From contig NZ_FNNR01000004.1 of NCBI RefSeq assembly GCF_900106835.1, forward strand, positions 124,001 to 188,000: a stretch of DNA of 64,000 bases, given 5' to 3'. Shown piece by piece: positions 8,225 to 16,876 of the stretch (position 1 is its first letter; each line of letters begins with the position of its first letter). This DNA is from Arthrobacter sp. cf158. Its GTDB lineage: Bacteria; Actinomycetota; Actinomycetes; Actinomycetales; Micrococcaceae. The notes under the pieces were generated by a model that worked only from the letters and a program-made list of their open reading frames with translations, was not told where the DNA came from and did no database searches. The position numbers and the translations under genes are program-made.

Positions 8225-9775
8225 TCAGCCCTGCGGGGTGCCTGTGTCGACGTAGCCCGCGCCACCATCCACGGTCACGTGTTGACCGGTATGCAGGCGT
8301 CGGGTTGCGTCGCGCGTCCCCACCACCGCGGGGATTCCATACTCGCGGGCAACGATGGAGGCATGTGCCGCGAGGGTTCCGCCGTCCGTGACCACAGCGG
8401 CTGCCCTGGCGAAGAGCGGAGTCCATGCCGGAGCGGTGGAGCGGGCAACCAGGATTTCGCCTGCTTGGAAGCTGCTTGCGTCCTCCAGCCTTTCCAGCAC
8501 GCGCACCTTGCCGCTGGCGCGCCCGGTGCTGGCCGGATGGCCGATGATGGCGTTCTCTGGATACTCGAAAGAAGTTCTGGCCGCCTCCACAGCGTTTGCC
8601 ACAGGGTCGCTTCCGATCCGTCCCGGTTCGCCTCCAAACCTCACCGGCTCACCAATGATCAGGGGTGCATTCAACCTCCGTTGGTCATGCCAGATGGTGC
8701 GGCGATGGTCAATCTGTGCGCGGTAGTCCCGTCCCTGGTGGTGGACCCCGCCCAACATCTCGTCCAGGGTGAGGAAGTGGATGTCCTGGGAATCTGCGAT
8801 GGCACCGGTGGAGACGAGGTGCTCACCCAGCCTTTGGGCGCAACGGCGAAGGATCGGCCACCCCAGGCTCAGATGCTGGGCTTGTTCCTCCCGCACGGCA
8901 GCGTAATACCGGGTCATGGTGAGGAGGGAGTCGAAACGCGTCAGCGTCCCCGGGGAGTCAAACAGCACACTGCGGGCTGCGGCTTCGGCCTGGGACCGTT
9001 GCTCATTCAGGGCTGAAGCCACGTCGGGCCCGGACTCCTCGGCCACTGTTAGGCCGGCCCCTCCCACCTCACTGGCAATCGGGTGGTACCAGTCGAGGGA
9101 ATAGACGGCATGTGGACACGGTTCTGCGGGGGTTCCAGTCAAGCCCCGGAGGAGCACTTGATGGCCGAGTCGACTTTCGGGGATCCCGCTGAGGGGTCTG
9201 GCCAGTTCCTTGCGCCAAAAGCCGGCCAGCGCAGATTCCATTTTCCAGGCAGACCCGCCCACAACGGCCAGGGACCATAGGTGGATCCCGGCCTGCCGAC
9301 TGATGGCGTCCACCAATCCGACAAGCCTGGCGGGCGAAGCCGTCCCGACTTCCCGCTCTGCGTCGCTCACGATGTTCCGGTACGTGGGCAGTAACTGTTC
9401 CCGCCACTTCACCTCCAGCGCATGGAGAACCGTCCGGTGGGCAGCGGCCGGGTTGCTGGAGGTTCTGAGAATGACGTTGACCAGGAACCACGGCAGCCGA
9501 CCCCGGCTGCGAAGTATCAGCGGCACCACGGTCCTCGGTTTGGGAATGGGCGGAGAATTGAAATACCAACCATTTACTGCGCCGTATCTGAACGGCACAC
9601 GCACCCGAACATCTTCCTCCATGCCGTCGAGGAATCCGGTCTCAATCCGGGGGAGGAGCCAGTCTGCGAACAGCGGTGTCATCGGGTCCGGGAGCCACTC
9701 ACCCAGCCGAAAATTCCTTGCCCACACGCCCTTGCCTGGTGCGGTCCAGCTGGCGGGGCCTGGCAGGGTGGTCAT
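8225..9775 (-). CDS. PEP-utilising-enzyme-like protein without ATP-grasp domain
   Basis: A 516-residue protein. Its last 80 residues form the swivelling phosphohistidine domain of PEP-utilising enzymes (DGGTLAAHASIVAREYGIPAVVG, with the phosphorylatable His conserved). The first 400 residues resemble the middle, substrate-side domain of rifampicin phosphotransferase-like proteins (NFRLGEWLPDPMTPLFADW). The ATP-grasp domain that normally starts such enzymes is absent and is not encoded next door, so the phosphate donor is unclear. It starts 8 bases after the stop of the GNAT gene and belongs to the arsR-GNAT transcription unit. It may act on an arsenical or antibiotic substrate; this is only inference from position. 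Confidence 0.75.
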   Translation of the reverse strand: MTTLPGPASWTAPGKGVWARNFRLGEWLPDPMTPLFADWLLPRIETGFLDGMEEDVRVRVPFRYGAVNGWYFNSPPIPKPRTVVPLILRSRGRLPWFLVNVILRTSSNPAAAHRTVLHALEVKWREQLLPTYRNIVSDAEREVGTASPARLVGLVDAISRQAGIHLWSLAVVGGSAWKMESALAGFWRKELARPLSGIPESRLGHQVLLRGLTGTPAEPCPHAVYSLDWYHPIASEVGGAGLTVAEESGPDVASALNEQRSQAEAAARSVLFDSPGTLTRFDSLLTMTRYYAAVREEQAQHLSLGWPILRRCAQRLGEHLVSTGAIADSQDIHFLTLDEMLGGVHHQGRDYRAQIDHRRTIWHDQRRLNAPLIIGEPVRFGGEPGRIGSDPVANAVEAARTSFEYPENAIIGHPASTGRASGKVRVLERLEDASSFQAGEILVARSTAPAWTPLFARAAAVVTDGGTLAAHASIVAREYGIPAVVGTRDATRRLHTGQHVTVDGGAGYVDTGTPQG

Positions 9776-9783
9776 TTCGGGAC

Positions 9784-10332
9784 TCAGTCCACTGCGGGAG
9801 ATCGGCGCTCAATCAGGACAGTATCCCTCCACTGTCCGGCGAGCGGCCCGTGCGGCATGCGGGCGATGCGGTTCCGGTGGCCTACGACGCTGAATCCTTC
9901 TGCCTCATGGAGCCGGAGGCTGGCCGCATTCTCCGGAAAAACGCTGGCTTGGATAGTCCAAATACCCGCATTCTCGGTGGAGGCGATGAGTGACCGGAGA
10001 AGGCTCTTGCCGACACCGAGACCCTGGGCTTCCCCCGCGACGTAGATGGAATGCTCCACGACGCCCGAGTAGGCGGCACGCGAGGACACCGGCGATACCG
10101 CGGTCCAGCCCAGCACCCTGCCCTCCTTTTCAGCTACCAACCGGTGCTCTTTGAGGCGGGTGGAGTCGAAGTGCTCCCAGCCCGGTGCGGCGGCTTCGAA
10201 AGTAGCGTGTCCGGTTTCGATCCCCGCGGTGAAGATCTCCCTGACGGTGGGCCAGTCCTGCGTCGTCATGGGCCGGATCCGGACACCTTTGGCGTCACTG
10301 GGGCGTGAACTGGTTGCGGCCTGGCTGGTCAC
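9784..10332 (-). CDS. GNAT N-acetyltransferase, ArsN-like candidate
   Basis: A 182-residue GCN5-type acetyltransferase of the phosphinothricin-acetyltransferase group: IRPMTTQDWPTVREIFTAGIETGHATFE at the N-terminus, the acetyl-CoA loop GEAQGLGVGKSLLRSLI, and the C-terminal NAASLRLHEAEGFSVVGHRNRIAR. I chose the GTG at 10332, which overlaps the arsR stop codon by four bases (GTGA), because the alternative start at 10395 would lie deep inside arsR. Acetyltransferases of this type in ars operons (ArsN) can inactivate the organoarsenical antibiotic arsinothricin. Here that role is suggested by co-transcription with arsR but not proven. Confidence 0.82.
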   Translation of the reverse strand: MTSQAATSSRPSDAKGVRIRPMTTQDWPTVREIFTAGIETGHATFEAAAPGWEHFDSTRLKEHRLVAEKEGRVLGWTAVSPVSSRAAYSGVVEHSIYVAGEAQGLGVGKSLLRSLIASTENAGIWTIQASVFPENAASLRLHEAEGFSVVGHRNRIARMPHGPLAGQWRDTVLIERRSPAVD

Positions 10333-10685
10333 AAGCTCGCCAAAAGGCCGGTGGTTCGCTCTATGGCGCCAGGGACCAATGAGTAGTACGCCCACGTGCC
10401 GCGCTTCTCACGGTGGAGGAGTCCGGCGTCGACCAGGATTCTCAGGTGATGCGATACCGTCGGCTGCCCGAGGTTCAGGGGCTGGGTGAGATCGCACACG
10501 CATGCCTCGCCCCCTTCGGATCCCTTGACGATGGACAACAGGCGCAGGCGGTTGGGATCTGCCAAGGCTTTGAACACCGATGCCCTGAGCTGTGCCTCGT
10601 AGTCATCGAGTGATGGTTGCCCTGACGGCTCGCAGCACACTTCTGCGTCCACAGCTGTCGGCTCAAGTGTTTCCGCGGAGTTCAT
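10329..10685 (-). CDS. arsR: ArsR arsenic-responsive repressor
   Basis: A 118-residue winged-helix repressor of the ArsR/SmtB family. The recognition region is NLGQPTVSHHLRILVDAGLL. Thiol ligands are visible at Cys17-Cys18 (EVCCEP) near the N-terminus and Cys62/Cys64 (ACVCDLT) at the start of the DNA-binding domain. This resembles the Corynebacterium glutamicum ArsR arrangement, where an N-terminal Cys pair of one subunit joins a Cys of the other. The ATG at 10685 fits best. It overlaps the GNAT gene by four bases and is divergent from acr3, with a long inverted repeat between them. Confidence 0.92.
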   Translation of the reverse strand: MNSAETLEPTAVDAEVCCEPSGQPSLDDYEAQLRASVFKALADPNRLRLLSIVKGSEGGEACVCDLTQPLNLGQPTVSHHLRILVDAGLLHREKRGTWAYYSLVPGAIERTTGLLASL

Positions 10686-10702
10686 GGATCCATTATGCAC
10701 AC

Positions 10703-10756
10703 ACATTGACAATCATCGATATAGCCGGACATACTCATATCGAAGTTCATCAATGT
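10703..10756. promoter_or_regulatory. Divergent ars operator (paired 20-bp half-sites)
   Basis: The left arm (10703-10722, starting ACATTGA and ending TCGATAT) and the reverse complement of the right arm (10737-10756) match at 16 of 20 positions. Fourteen bases lie between them. The element fills the gap between arsR and acr3 and is the expected site for ArsR control of both directions. Confidence 0.7.
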
Positions 10757-10794
10757 ATGGGCTTTTTCAACACCACAACACAGTCTGGAGTTCA

Positions 10795-11895
10795 GTGAGC
10801 ACCCCAACGCAAACCCCGGCTCGGCGGAGTGCCGCCAGCCATGACGCCGCTGGGAAACTCCCGGCCATGGACCGGTTCCTGCCGGTGTGGATCATCGCGG
10901 CAATGGCGCTGGGTCTGCTGCTGGGCAGCTTGATTCCCGGCCTGAATACCGCGCTGGAGGCCGTGAAGATCGGCGAAGTCTCCTTGCCTATCGCCATTGG
11001 CCTTCTGGTGATGATGTATCCGGTCCTGGCCAAGGTGCGGTACGACCAAGCGAACCGTGTGCTGGCTGATCGAAAGCTGCTGGTTACGTCCTTGGTCATC
11101 AATTGGGTGCTGGCTCCGGCTTTCATGTTCGCCCTTGCCTGGGTGTTCATCCCTGACCTGCCGGAGTACAGGACCGGACTGATTATTGTGGGCTTGGCCC
11201 GCTGCATCGCCATGGTCATGATCTGGAACGACCTCGCCTGTGGGGACCGTGAGTCTGCCGCCGTTCTGGTGTTCATCAATTCCGTCTTCCAAGTGATCGC
11301 CTTCGGGGCTTTGGGCTGGTTCTACCTCCAGTGGCTCCCATCCCTCCTGGGACTTCCCACCACGGCCGCCGACTTCTCCTTCCGGGCCATAACGCTCTCG
11401 GTGCTGATCTTCCTGGGCATTCCGCTGCTCGCTGGCCTGCTCACCCGCGTCATCGGTGAGAAAGCCAATGGTCGCCAATGGTACGAGAAGAACTTCCTGC
11501 CAAGGATTGGTCCCTGGGCGCTCTACGGACTCCTTTTCACCATCACGCTCCTGTTTGCGCTCCAAGGCGGGACCATCATGTCCAAGCCGATGGACGTCCT
11601 TCGCATCGCTTTGCCGTTGTTGGTCTACTTCGTTGTCGTCTTCAGTGCCGGAATGTTCATTGGCCGCTTGCTGAATCTGGGGTACGCCAAGACCACGACT
11701 TTGGCGTTTACCGCTGCGGGCAACAACTTCGAGCTTGCCATCGCTGTAGCGATCGGAACCTTCGGTGTCACGTCAGGTCAGGCCTTGGCTGGTGTTGTTG
11801 GACCCTTGATTGAAGTACCCGTCCTTGTTGCACTTGTGTATGTAGCCCTCTGGGCACGCAAGCGCTATTTCACCCGCACCCATATAGCTGCCTGA
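10795..11895 (+). CDS. acr3: Acr3 arsenite efflux permease
   Basis: A 366-residue membrane protein with about ten helices, of the ACR3 family that extrudes arsenite with the membrane potential. The essential Cys of the fourth helix is in GLARCIAMVMIWNDLACGD, and the conserved Glu of the ninth helix in AGNNFELAIAVAIGTFG. I chose the GTG at 10795 because GGAG lies just upstream and because the preceding open stretch runs through the operator. It is the first gene of the acr3-arsC-trxB-flavoprotein unit and is probably derepressed by arsenite through ArsR. Confidence 0.94.
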   Translation: MSTPTQTPARRSAASHDAAGKLPAMDRFLPVWIIAAMALGLLLGSLIPGLNTALEAVKIGEVSLPIAIGLLVMMYPVLAKVRYDQANRVLADRKLLVTSLVINWVLAPAFMFALAWVFIPDLPEYRTGLIIVGLARCIAMVMIWNDLACGDRESAAVLVFINSVFQVIAFGALGWFYLQWLPSLLGLPTTAADFSFRAITLSVLIFLGIPLLAGLLTRVIGEKANGRQWYEKNFLPRIGPWALYGLLFTITLLFALQGGTIMSKPMDVLRIALPLLVYFVVVFSAGMFIGRLLNLGYAKTTTLAFTAAGNNFELAIAVAIGTFGVTSGQALAGVVGPLIEVPVLVALVYVALWARKRYFTRTHIAA

Positions 11896-11910
11896 CCTTC
11901 GAGGAAATTC

Positions 11911-12333
11911 ATGACCACCGATTCCGTAAAGAAGCCTTCCGTCCTTTTCGTCTGTGTCCACAACGCAGGGCGCTCGCAGATGGCCGCTGCGTTCCTTACC
12001 ACTCTCTCCCAAGGTGCCATCGAGGTTCGGTCTGCTGGCTCCCAGCCCGCGGACAAGGTCAATCCCGCTGCTGTCGAAGCCATGGCTGAAGTGGGTATCG
12101 ATATGTCGGCCGAGATCCCCAAAGTCCTCACTACAGAGGCCGTCAAGGAATCGGACGTGGTCATCACCATGGGCTGCGGTGACGAATGCCCCTACTTCCC
12201 CGGCAAGCGCTACGAGGACTGGGTCCTTGAAGATCCCGCCGGACAGGGAGTTGACGCTGTCAGGCCCATTCGCGACGACATCAAAATACGCATCGAGAAC
12301 CTGATCGCATCGTTGACCCCTGCTGCCAAATAA
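11911..12333 (+). CDS. arsC: Arsenate reductase, low-molecular-weight phosphatase fold
   Basis: A 140-residue protein with the phosphatase loop CVHNAGRS (Cys-X5-Arg) right after the first strand, the Asp-Pro pair in [15 protein letters not shown], and [18 protein letters not shown] in the middle. It reduces arsenate to arsenite for export by Acr3. Actinobacterial relatives use either mycothiol/mycoredoxin or thioredoxin. The two Cys of GCGDEC and the trxB gene 23 bases downstream make thioredoxin coupling possible, but the choice cannot be settled from sequence. It lies 15 bases after acr3. Confidence 0.92.
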   Translation: MTTDSVKKPSVLFVCVHNAGRSQMAAAFLTTLSQGAIEVRSAGSQPADKVNPAAVEAMAEVGIDMSAEIPKVLTTEAVKESDVVITMGCGDECPYFPGKRYEDWVLEDPAGQGVDAVRPIRDDIKIRIENLIASLTPAAK

Positions 12334-12356
12334 TTCGACCACCAGGAGCGAGTCCC

Positions 12357-13334
12357 ATGAGCAACGAACAACTCATCATCATCGGGTCCGGCCCTGCCGG
12401 CTACACAGCGGCCATCTATGCAGCCCGCGCGGGGTTGAACCCGTTGGTTCTGGCCGGCTCAGTTACTGCCGGCGGCGCCCTCATGAACACCACGGAAGTG
12501 GAGAACTTTCCCGGGTTCCCCGGCGGGATACAAGGCCCGGAGCTGATGGACGGGCTCCAGGAACAGGCCGAGAAATTCGGTGCCCACATAGTGTTCGACG
12601 ACGTCACAGAGGTTGATCTGAAAGGTCACTTCAAGCGGGTGGTCACCGGAGCAGGCGAGACTCACGAGGCTCCTGCAGTTATTCTCGCCACGGGCTCCGC
12701 CTATAAGGAGCTCGGGCTGCCGGAAGAGAAGAAACTTAGCGGGCATGGCGTGTCTTGGTGTGCCACCTGCGACGGCTTCTTCTTCCGCGAGCAGGACATC
12801 ATTGTGGTGGGCGGCGGAGACTCCGCAATGGAGGAAGCGACATTCCTGACGCGATTCGGAAAGTCCGTCACCGTGGTGGTGCGTAAGGGCGAGCTCCGCG
12901 CTTCCCGCATCATGGCCCAGCGTGCCAAGGACAATCCCAAGATCACGTTCGCTTGGAATTCTGCCATCACGGCCATCCACGGAGACACCAAGGTCACCGG
13001 TGTGACGCTCAAGGACACCCGGACCGGCGAAGCGCGGGAGCAGGCAGCAACCGGAATCTTCGTGGCAATCGGTCATGTGCCTCGAACGGAACTGCTTGAA
13101 GGCCAGATTGACCTCGATGCCGAGGGCTATATCAAGGTGGCCTCGCCAACCACTATGACCAACCTCTCCGGTGTCTTCGCGTGCGGCGACGCCGTGGATC
13201 ACCGCTACCGCCAGGCCATTACAGCGGCGGGCACAGGATGCTCGGCTGCCCTGGACGCCGAGCGGTATCTGGCTGCCTTGGACGATGCAGACAGCATTGC
13301 AACCGCATTGGTCGAAGAGCCCACCCACTTCTGA
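12357..13334 (+). CDS. trxB: Thioredoxin reductase (ars-operon copy)
   Basis: A 325-residue FAD- and NADPH-binding disulfide reductase: FAD motif [19 protein letters not shown], redox-active CATC in [16 protein letters not shown] motif [15 protein letters not shown], and the C-terminal FAD contact [25 protein letters not shown] good ribosome-binding site (AGGAG) precedes the ATG. In this operon it probably recycles thioredoxin or a related carrier for ArsC. A housekeeping trxB would be expected elsewhere in the genome, so this is likely a dedicated copy. Confidence 0.93.
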   Translation: MSNEQLIIIGSGPAGYTAAIYAARAGLNPLVLAGSVTAGGALMNTTEVENFPGFPGGIQGPELMDGLQEQAEKFGAHIVFDDVTEVDLKGHFKRVVTGAGETHEAPAVILATGSAYKELGLPEEKKLSGHGVSWCATCDGFFFREQDIIVVGGGDSAMEEATFLTRFGKSVTVVVRKGELRASRIMAQRAKDNPKITFAWNSAITAIHGDTKVTGVTLKDTRTGEAREQAATGIFVAIGHVPRTELLEGQIDLDAEGYIKVASPTTMTNLSGVFACGDAVDHRYRQAITAAGTGCSAALDAERYLAALDDADSIATALVEEPTHF

Positions 13335-13383
13335 GAATTGCCCACTTACTTCCAGGAATTTCCCAGCGGAGGAACGAGTAACC

Positions 13384-14739
13384 ATGAATGACAACCTTCC
13401 CGTGGCCATCATCGGCGCGGGCCCTATCGGATTAGCCGCAGCAGCCCACCTGCTCGAACGCGGACTGGAGCCGACGATCTTCGAAGCCGGCCCCACCGCG
13501 GGTGCCGCCATGGAGCAGTGGCGCCACATCCGGTTGTTCTCTCCGTGGCGCTTCAACCTCGACGCCGCAGCAGTCCGATTGCTCACGCCGGCAGGCTGGG
13601 AGTCGCCTCGGCTGACGGCTTTGCCTTACGGCGGGGAAATCATCAATCACTATCTGGCTCCCTTGGCAGCAACACCGGAGCTCGCTTCCCGGCTCCACAC
13701 GAACGCCCGGGTCCTGGCCGTCACCCGTCAGGGCATGGATAAGACCCATGTGCGCCACAGGGATACAACACCCTTTATTGTTCGCGTTGAGCAATCTACC
13801 GGGGAATTGCGCGATTACACGGTGTCAGCAGTCATCGACGCCTCCGGCACGTGGTCCACCCGAAATCCCCTGGGAACGTCCGGTCTGCCGGCAATAGGAG
13901 AAGAACAGGCAGCGCGCAGGATCTCCTCACCGTTGCCGGACGTTGCCGGGCGGGACCGCGCTACCTTCGCTGGCCGGCGCGTCTTGGTGGTCGGAGCAGG
14001 GCACTCTGCGGCCAACACATTGATCAGTCTTTCGGAGCTTGCGAAACAGGAACCGGATACGCGCATCCTGTGGGCTGTGCGGGGAGATTCTCCGGACAAG
14101 GTCTACGGCGGCGGTGATGCGGATGGTCTGCCTGCACGCGGACAGCTCGGATCCAGGCTTCGCCGGCTAGTGGACGCAGGCCGGATAGAACTGCACACGG
14201 GTTTCGGTATCAGCAAGCTGACAGACTCCGAGCGAGGCGTCACCGTAACTTCCGGCGACGCGCGCACCTTGGTGACGGACGTCGTCGTGCCTTGTACGGG
14301 CTTCCGCCCTGATCTCACCATGTTCAGCGAGCTCCGCCTTGATCTGGACCCCGCCGTCGAAGCTCCGGCAGAACTCGGTCCGCTCATTGACCCCGAGTTC
14401 CATTCTTGCGGCACCGTCCCACCCCATGGTGCCAAAGTGCTCGCCCATCCGGAAAAGGACTTCTACATCGTTGGCATGAAGTCGTACGGGCGCGCGCCTA
14501 CCTTTTTGCTGGCAACGGGCTATGAACAGGTCCGGTCAGTCACTGCGGCACTCGCGAGGGACTACGCGGCGGCAGACGCCGTTCACCTTGAGCTCCCCGA
14601 AACAGGTGTGTGCTCAGTCGACGCCGTCTCCAGCTGTGAAGTACCTGGGCTGGTGGAGGCGGCGGAGGGGTGCTGCGCAACTCCCGAGCCGGTGCTGATC
14701 GGTATTCCCACGGGATTGACACATGGCCGTTCAGGCTAA
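13384..14739 (+). CDS. ArsO-like FAD/NAD(P)-binding flavoprotein
   Basis: A 451-residue flavoprotein monooxygenase-like enzyme: FAD motif AIIGAGPIGLAAAAHLLERG, second dinucleotide motif VLVVGAGHSAANTLISL, and the late segment YIVGMKSYGRAPTFLLATGYEQVRS. GGAGGAACGAGTA precedes the ATG at 13384. Flavoproteins of this kind occur in ars operons and have been named ArsO; their reaction is poorly known. The last 60 residues hold four Cys (VCSVDAVSSCEV and EGCCATPE) that could bind trivalent arsenic. It follows trxB by 49 bases and closes the operon. Confidence 0.82.
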   Translation: MNDNLPVAIIGAGPIGLAAAAHLLERGLEPTIFEAGPTAGAAMEQWRHIRLFSPWRFNLDAAAVRLLTPAGWESPRLTALPYGGEIINHYLAPLAATPELASRLHTNARVLAVTRQGMDKTHVRHRDTTPFIVRVEQSTGELRDYTVSAVIDASGTWSTRNPLGTSGLPAIGEEQAARRISSPLPDVAGRDRATFAGRRVLVVGAGHSAANTLISLSELAKQEPDTRILWAVRGDSPDKVYGGGDADGLPARGQLGSRLRRLVDAGRIELHTGFGISKLTDSERGVTVTSGDARTLVTDVVVPCTGFRPDLTMFSELRLDLDPAVEAPAELGPLIDPEFHSCGTVPPHGAKVLAHPEKDFYIVGMKSYGRAPTFLLATGYEQVRSVTAALARDYAAADAVHLELPETGVCSVDAVSSCEVPGLVEAAEGCCATPEPVLIGIPTGLTHGRSG

Positions 14740-14793
14740 GGCCTGCGCGCGCCCGAACCTATCTTGAACGGTCGGTGCACCTAAAGAGTAGTT

Positions 14794-14807
14794 TTCGGCA
14801 TGCCTAA
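14794..14807. promoter_or_regulatory. DtxR/MntR-like metal-regulator box
   Basis: The 14-mer TTCGGCATGCCTAA is a palindrome with a single mismatched pair. It resembles the TTAGGNNNNCCTAA-type sites of the DtxR/IdeR/MntR family. It lies about 45 bases upstream of the Nramp transporter start, where binding of a metal-loaded repressor would block transcription. Confidence 0.6.
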
Positions 14808-14853
14808 CTTTCCGCTATCCTCATAGCAGAATGCCCCGATGATGAGGATGACC

Positions 14854-16104
14854 ATGGCTGCGCCAACACTCGAAACCCGTCGTGCGCCCCGCAAGGCGTG
14901 GTCCCGGCTCCTTCTGCTGGGCCCGGCATTCGTAGCCGCCATTGCCTATGTAGATCCGGGCAACGTAGCGGCGAACCTCACTGCCGGTGCCAATTACGGG
15001 TATCTGCTTGTCTGGGTGCTGGTGGTGGCCAATGCCATGGCTGTTCTTGTGCAGTATCAATCGGCCAAATTGGGCCTGGCCACGGGAATGAGCCTCCCGG
15101 AAATTCTGGGGAAGCGGCTGGGCACTAAGCGGCGGCGCCTCTACTGGGCGCAGGCTGAGATCGTTGCGGGCGCCACGGACATGGCCGAGGTCATTGGTGG
15201 TGCTGTGGCACTGAACCTGCTTTTCGGGCTTCCGCTGCTTGCCGGGGGAGTCATCATTGGCGTGGCGTCCATGTTGCTCCTGGCCCTGCAGTCACAACGC
15301 GGGCAGCGGTCCTTCGAGTACGCGATCCTTGTGCTCCTGGGCGTCATTGCCATCGGATTTGTGTCGGGGTTGTTCGTTAACCCGCCGGATGCTGGAAGTG
15401 CCTTGGCAGGTTTGGTGCCCCGCTTCGAGGGTACGGACACTGTCCTGCTGGCTGCGAGCATGCTTGGGGCTACCGTGATGCCCCATGCGATATACCTCCA
15501 TTCCGCCTTGGCCCGTGATCGTCACGGTTTTTCGGAGGACCCTGCCGTTCGGACCCGGCTGATCCGAGCAACACGCTTGGACGTCGCGGGCGCCCTGTTG
15601 TTGGCCGGCGTGGTGAATATTTCGATGCTGTTGCTTGCCGCCTCCAGCCTGCGGGGCATCGAGGGAACGGACACGATCGCGGGCGCACACGCAGCAGTGA
15701 CGTCGGCGCTGGGTCCGGCCATAGGTGTCATCTTCGCCATCGGTTTGCTTGCCTCCGGCCTGGCCTCAACCTCGGTAGGCTGCTACGCCGGAGCCACCAT
15801 CATGGGTGGGCTGCTAAAAGTCCGCATCCCGCTGCTGATGCGCCGGGTTATCACGCTCATTCCGGCCTTGATCATCCTGGGTGCGGGCATCGAGCCGACC
15901 CTGGCTTTGGTCCTGAGCCAGGTGCTTCTGAGCTTCGGCATCCCCTTCGCCTTGATCCCGCTGATCCGTCTTACCGGCAAGCGGGACGTGATGGGTATTC
16001 ACGCGGATTCCACGGCATTGAAAGTCGCTGGCTGGACCAGCGCCACGTTGATCGTCGGACTGAACATCGTGCTTATTACCCTGACGCTATCCGGCCAGTC
16101 TTGA
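14854..16104 (+). CDS. mntH: Nramp-family Mn2+/Fe2+ transporter
   Basis: A membrane protein of about 416 residues with eleven predicted helices. The signature of helix 1 (FVAAIAYVDPGNVAANLTAG, the metal-binding Asp-Pro-Gly-Asn) is intact, and the helix 6 motif is present in GATVMPHAIYLHSAL. It imports manganese or iron together with protons. Several ATG codons cluster at 14839-14856; I favour 14854 because GAGG lies 6 bases upstream, but 14839 is possible. The palindrome at 14794-14807 suggests metal-dependent repression. It is convergent with the DsbA-like gene. Confidence 0.92.
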   Translation: MAAPTLETRRAPRKAWSRLLLLGPAFVAAIAYVDPGNVAANLTAGANYGYLLVWVLVVANAMAVLVQYQSAKLGLATGMSLPEILGKRLGTKRRRLYWAQAEIVAGATDMAEVIGGAVALNLLFGLPLLAGGVIIGVASMLLLALQSQRGQRSFEYAILVLLGVIAIGFVSGLFVNPPDAGSALAGLVPRFEGTDTVLLAASMLGATVMPHAIYLHSALARDRHGFSEDPAVRTRLIRATRLDVAGALLLAGVVNISMLLLAASSLRGIEGTDTIAGAHAAVTSALGPAIGVIFAIGLLASGLASTSVGCYAGATIMGGLLKVRIPLLMRRVITLIPALIILGAGIEPTLALVLSQVLLSFGIPFALIPLIRLTGKRDVMGIHADSTALKVAGWTSATLIVGLNIVLITLTLSGQS

Positions 16105-16125
16105 TCCACCAGCCCGGAGAAGCCC

Positions 16126-16815
16126 CTATTTGGCGGCTTCGTCCAGCAGCTGGCGGAATTGTTCCTCTGTGTTTAAGGTGAGTTTCTTGCCATCGAGGAA
16201 GAACGTCGGGGTGCCGGTGACGCCAAGTGCGTTGCCGTCAGTGGCGTCTTTCCGGATTCGTGCCTGGGTTTTTTCGTCCGCGACGCTTGCATCATATTGC
16301 GCCATGTCCAGGCCGAGTTCCTGTGCGTAAATTCGGAAGGTTGCTGCCTGGGAGTCTGACTTTTCGCCCCACTGAGGCTGTGTATCAAACAACTTGGCCA
16401 CCATCGCCTCGTATTTGCCCTGTTGCGCCGCGGCTTCAACGGCCAGCGCGGCAGTTCCGGAGTTTCTGTGTCCGGGGAGGGGGAAGTAGCGCTGGACAAA
16501 CGTGATCCGGTCCCCGTATTCCTTCTTCAGATCCTCCACTAACGGGTAAGCGGCGCGGCAGGACTCGCATTCGAAGTCGAGGAACTCCACCAGCTGCGCC
16601 TTTTCCGTGGTGGGGGTGGTGATCCGGTGACTGTCTTCGCGGACCAACTGTGCTCCGCCCGCCGGCGCAGCGGAGCTGGGAGCTGGTTTTGTAGCCGTGA
16701 AAATCGCGAACCAGATGGCCCCCGCTGCAACAACCGCCGCGATCAGGATCCACACGATGGTGCGTACTTTCTTTGCGGTGTCGACGGGCTGGGGGCGTGG
16801 TGGTGCTTGTGTCAT
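16126..16815 (-). CDS. Membrane-anchored DsbA-family thiol oxidoreductase
   Basis: A 229-residue protein with one N-terminal membrane helix (residues about 19-40, VWILIAAVVAAGAIWFAIF) and an extracytoplasmic thioredoxin-fold domain. The active site is CESC at Cys83/Cys86 (FLDFECESCRAAY), and the cis-Pro loop is GVTGTPTFFLDGK. It is of the thioredoxin_4/DsbA type that forms or isomerises disulfides in exported proteins. It lies 61 bases from the metal transporter gene on the same strand and may be expressed with it, though a functional link is not evident. Confidence 0.9.
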   Translation of the reverse strand: MTQAPPRPQPVDTAKKVRTIVWILIAAVVAAGAIWFAIFTATKPAPSSAAPAGGAQLVREDSHRITTPTTEKAQLVEFLDFECESCRAAYPLVEDLKKEYGDRITFVQRYFPLPGHRNSGTAALAVEAAAQQGKYEAMVAKLFDTQPQWGEKSDSQAATFRIYAQELGLDMAQYDASVADEKTQARIRKDATDGNALGVTGTPTFFLDGKKLTLNTEEQFRQLLDEAAK

Positions 16816-16876
16816 CGGGGCTGATTACTTTCCTGGTAGCGGTGGGTGGCTGCGTCGAATCGACGGGGTGTTTGTT

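Noticed and set aside
12459..13586. 375-residue open frame antisense to trxB
   Set aside because: It covers a thioredoxin reductase with intact CATC and FAD motifs and has no features of its own.
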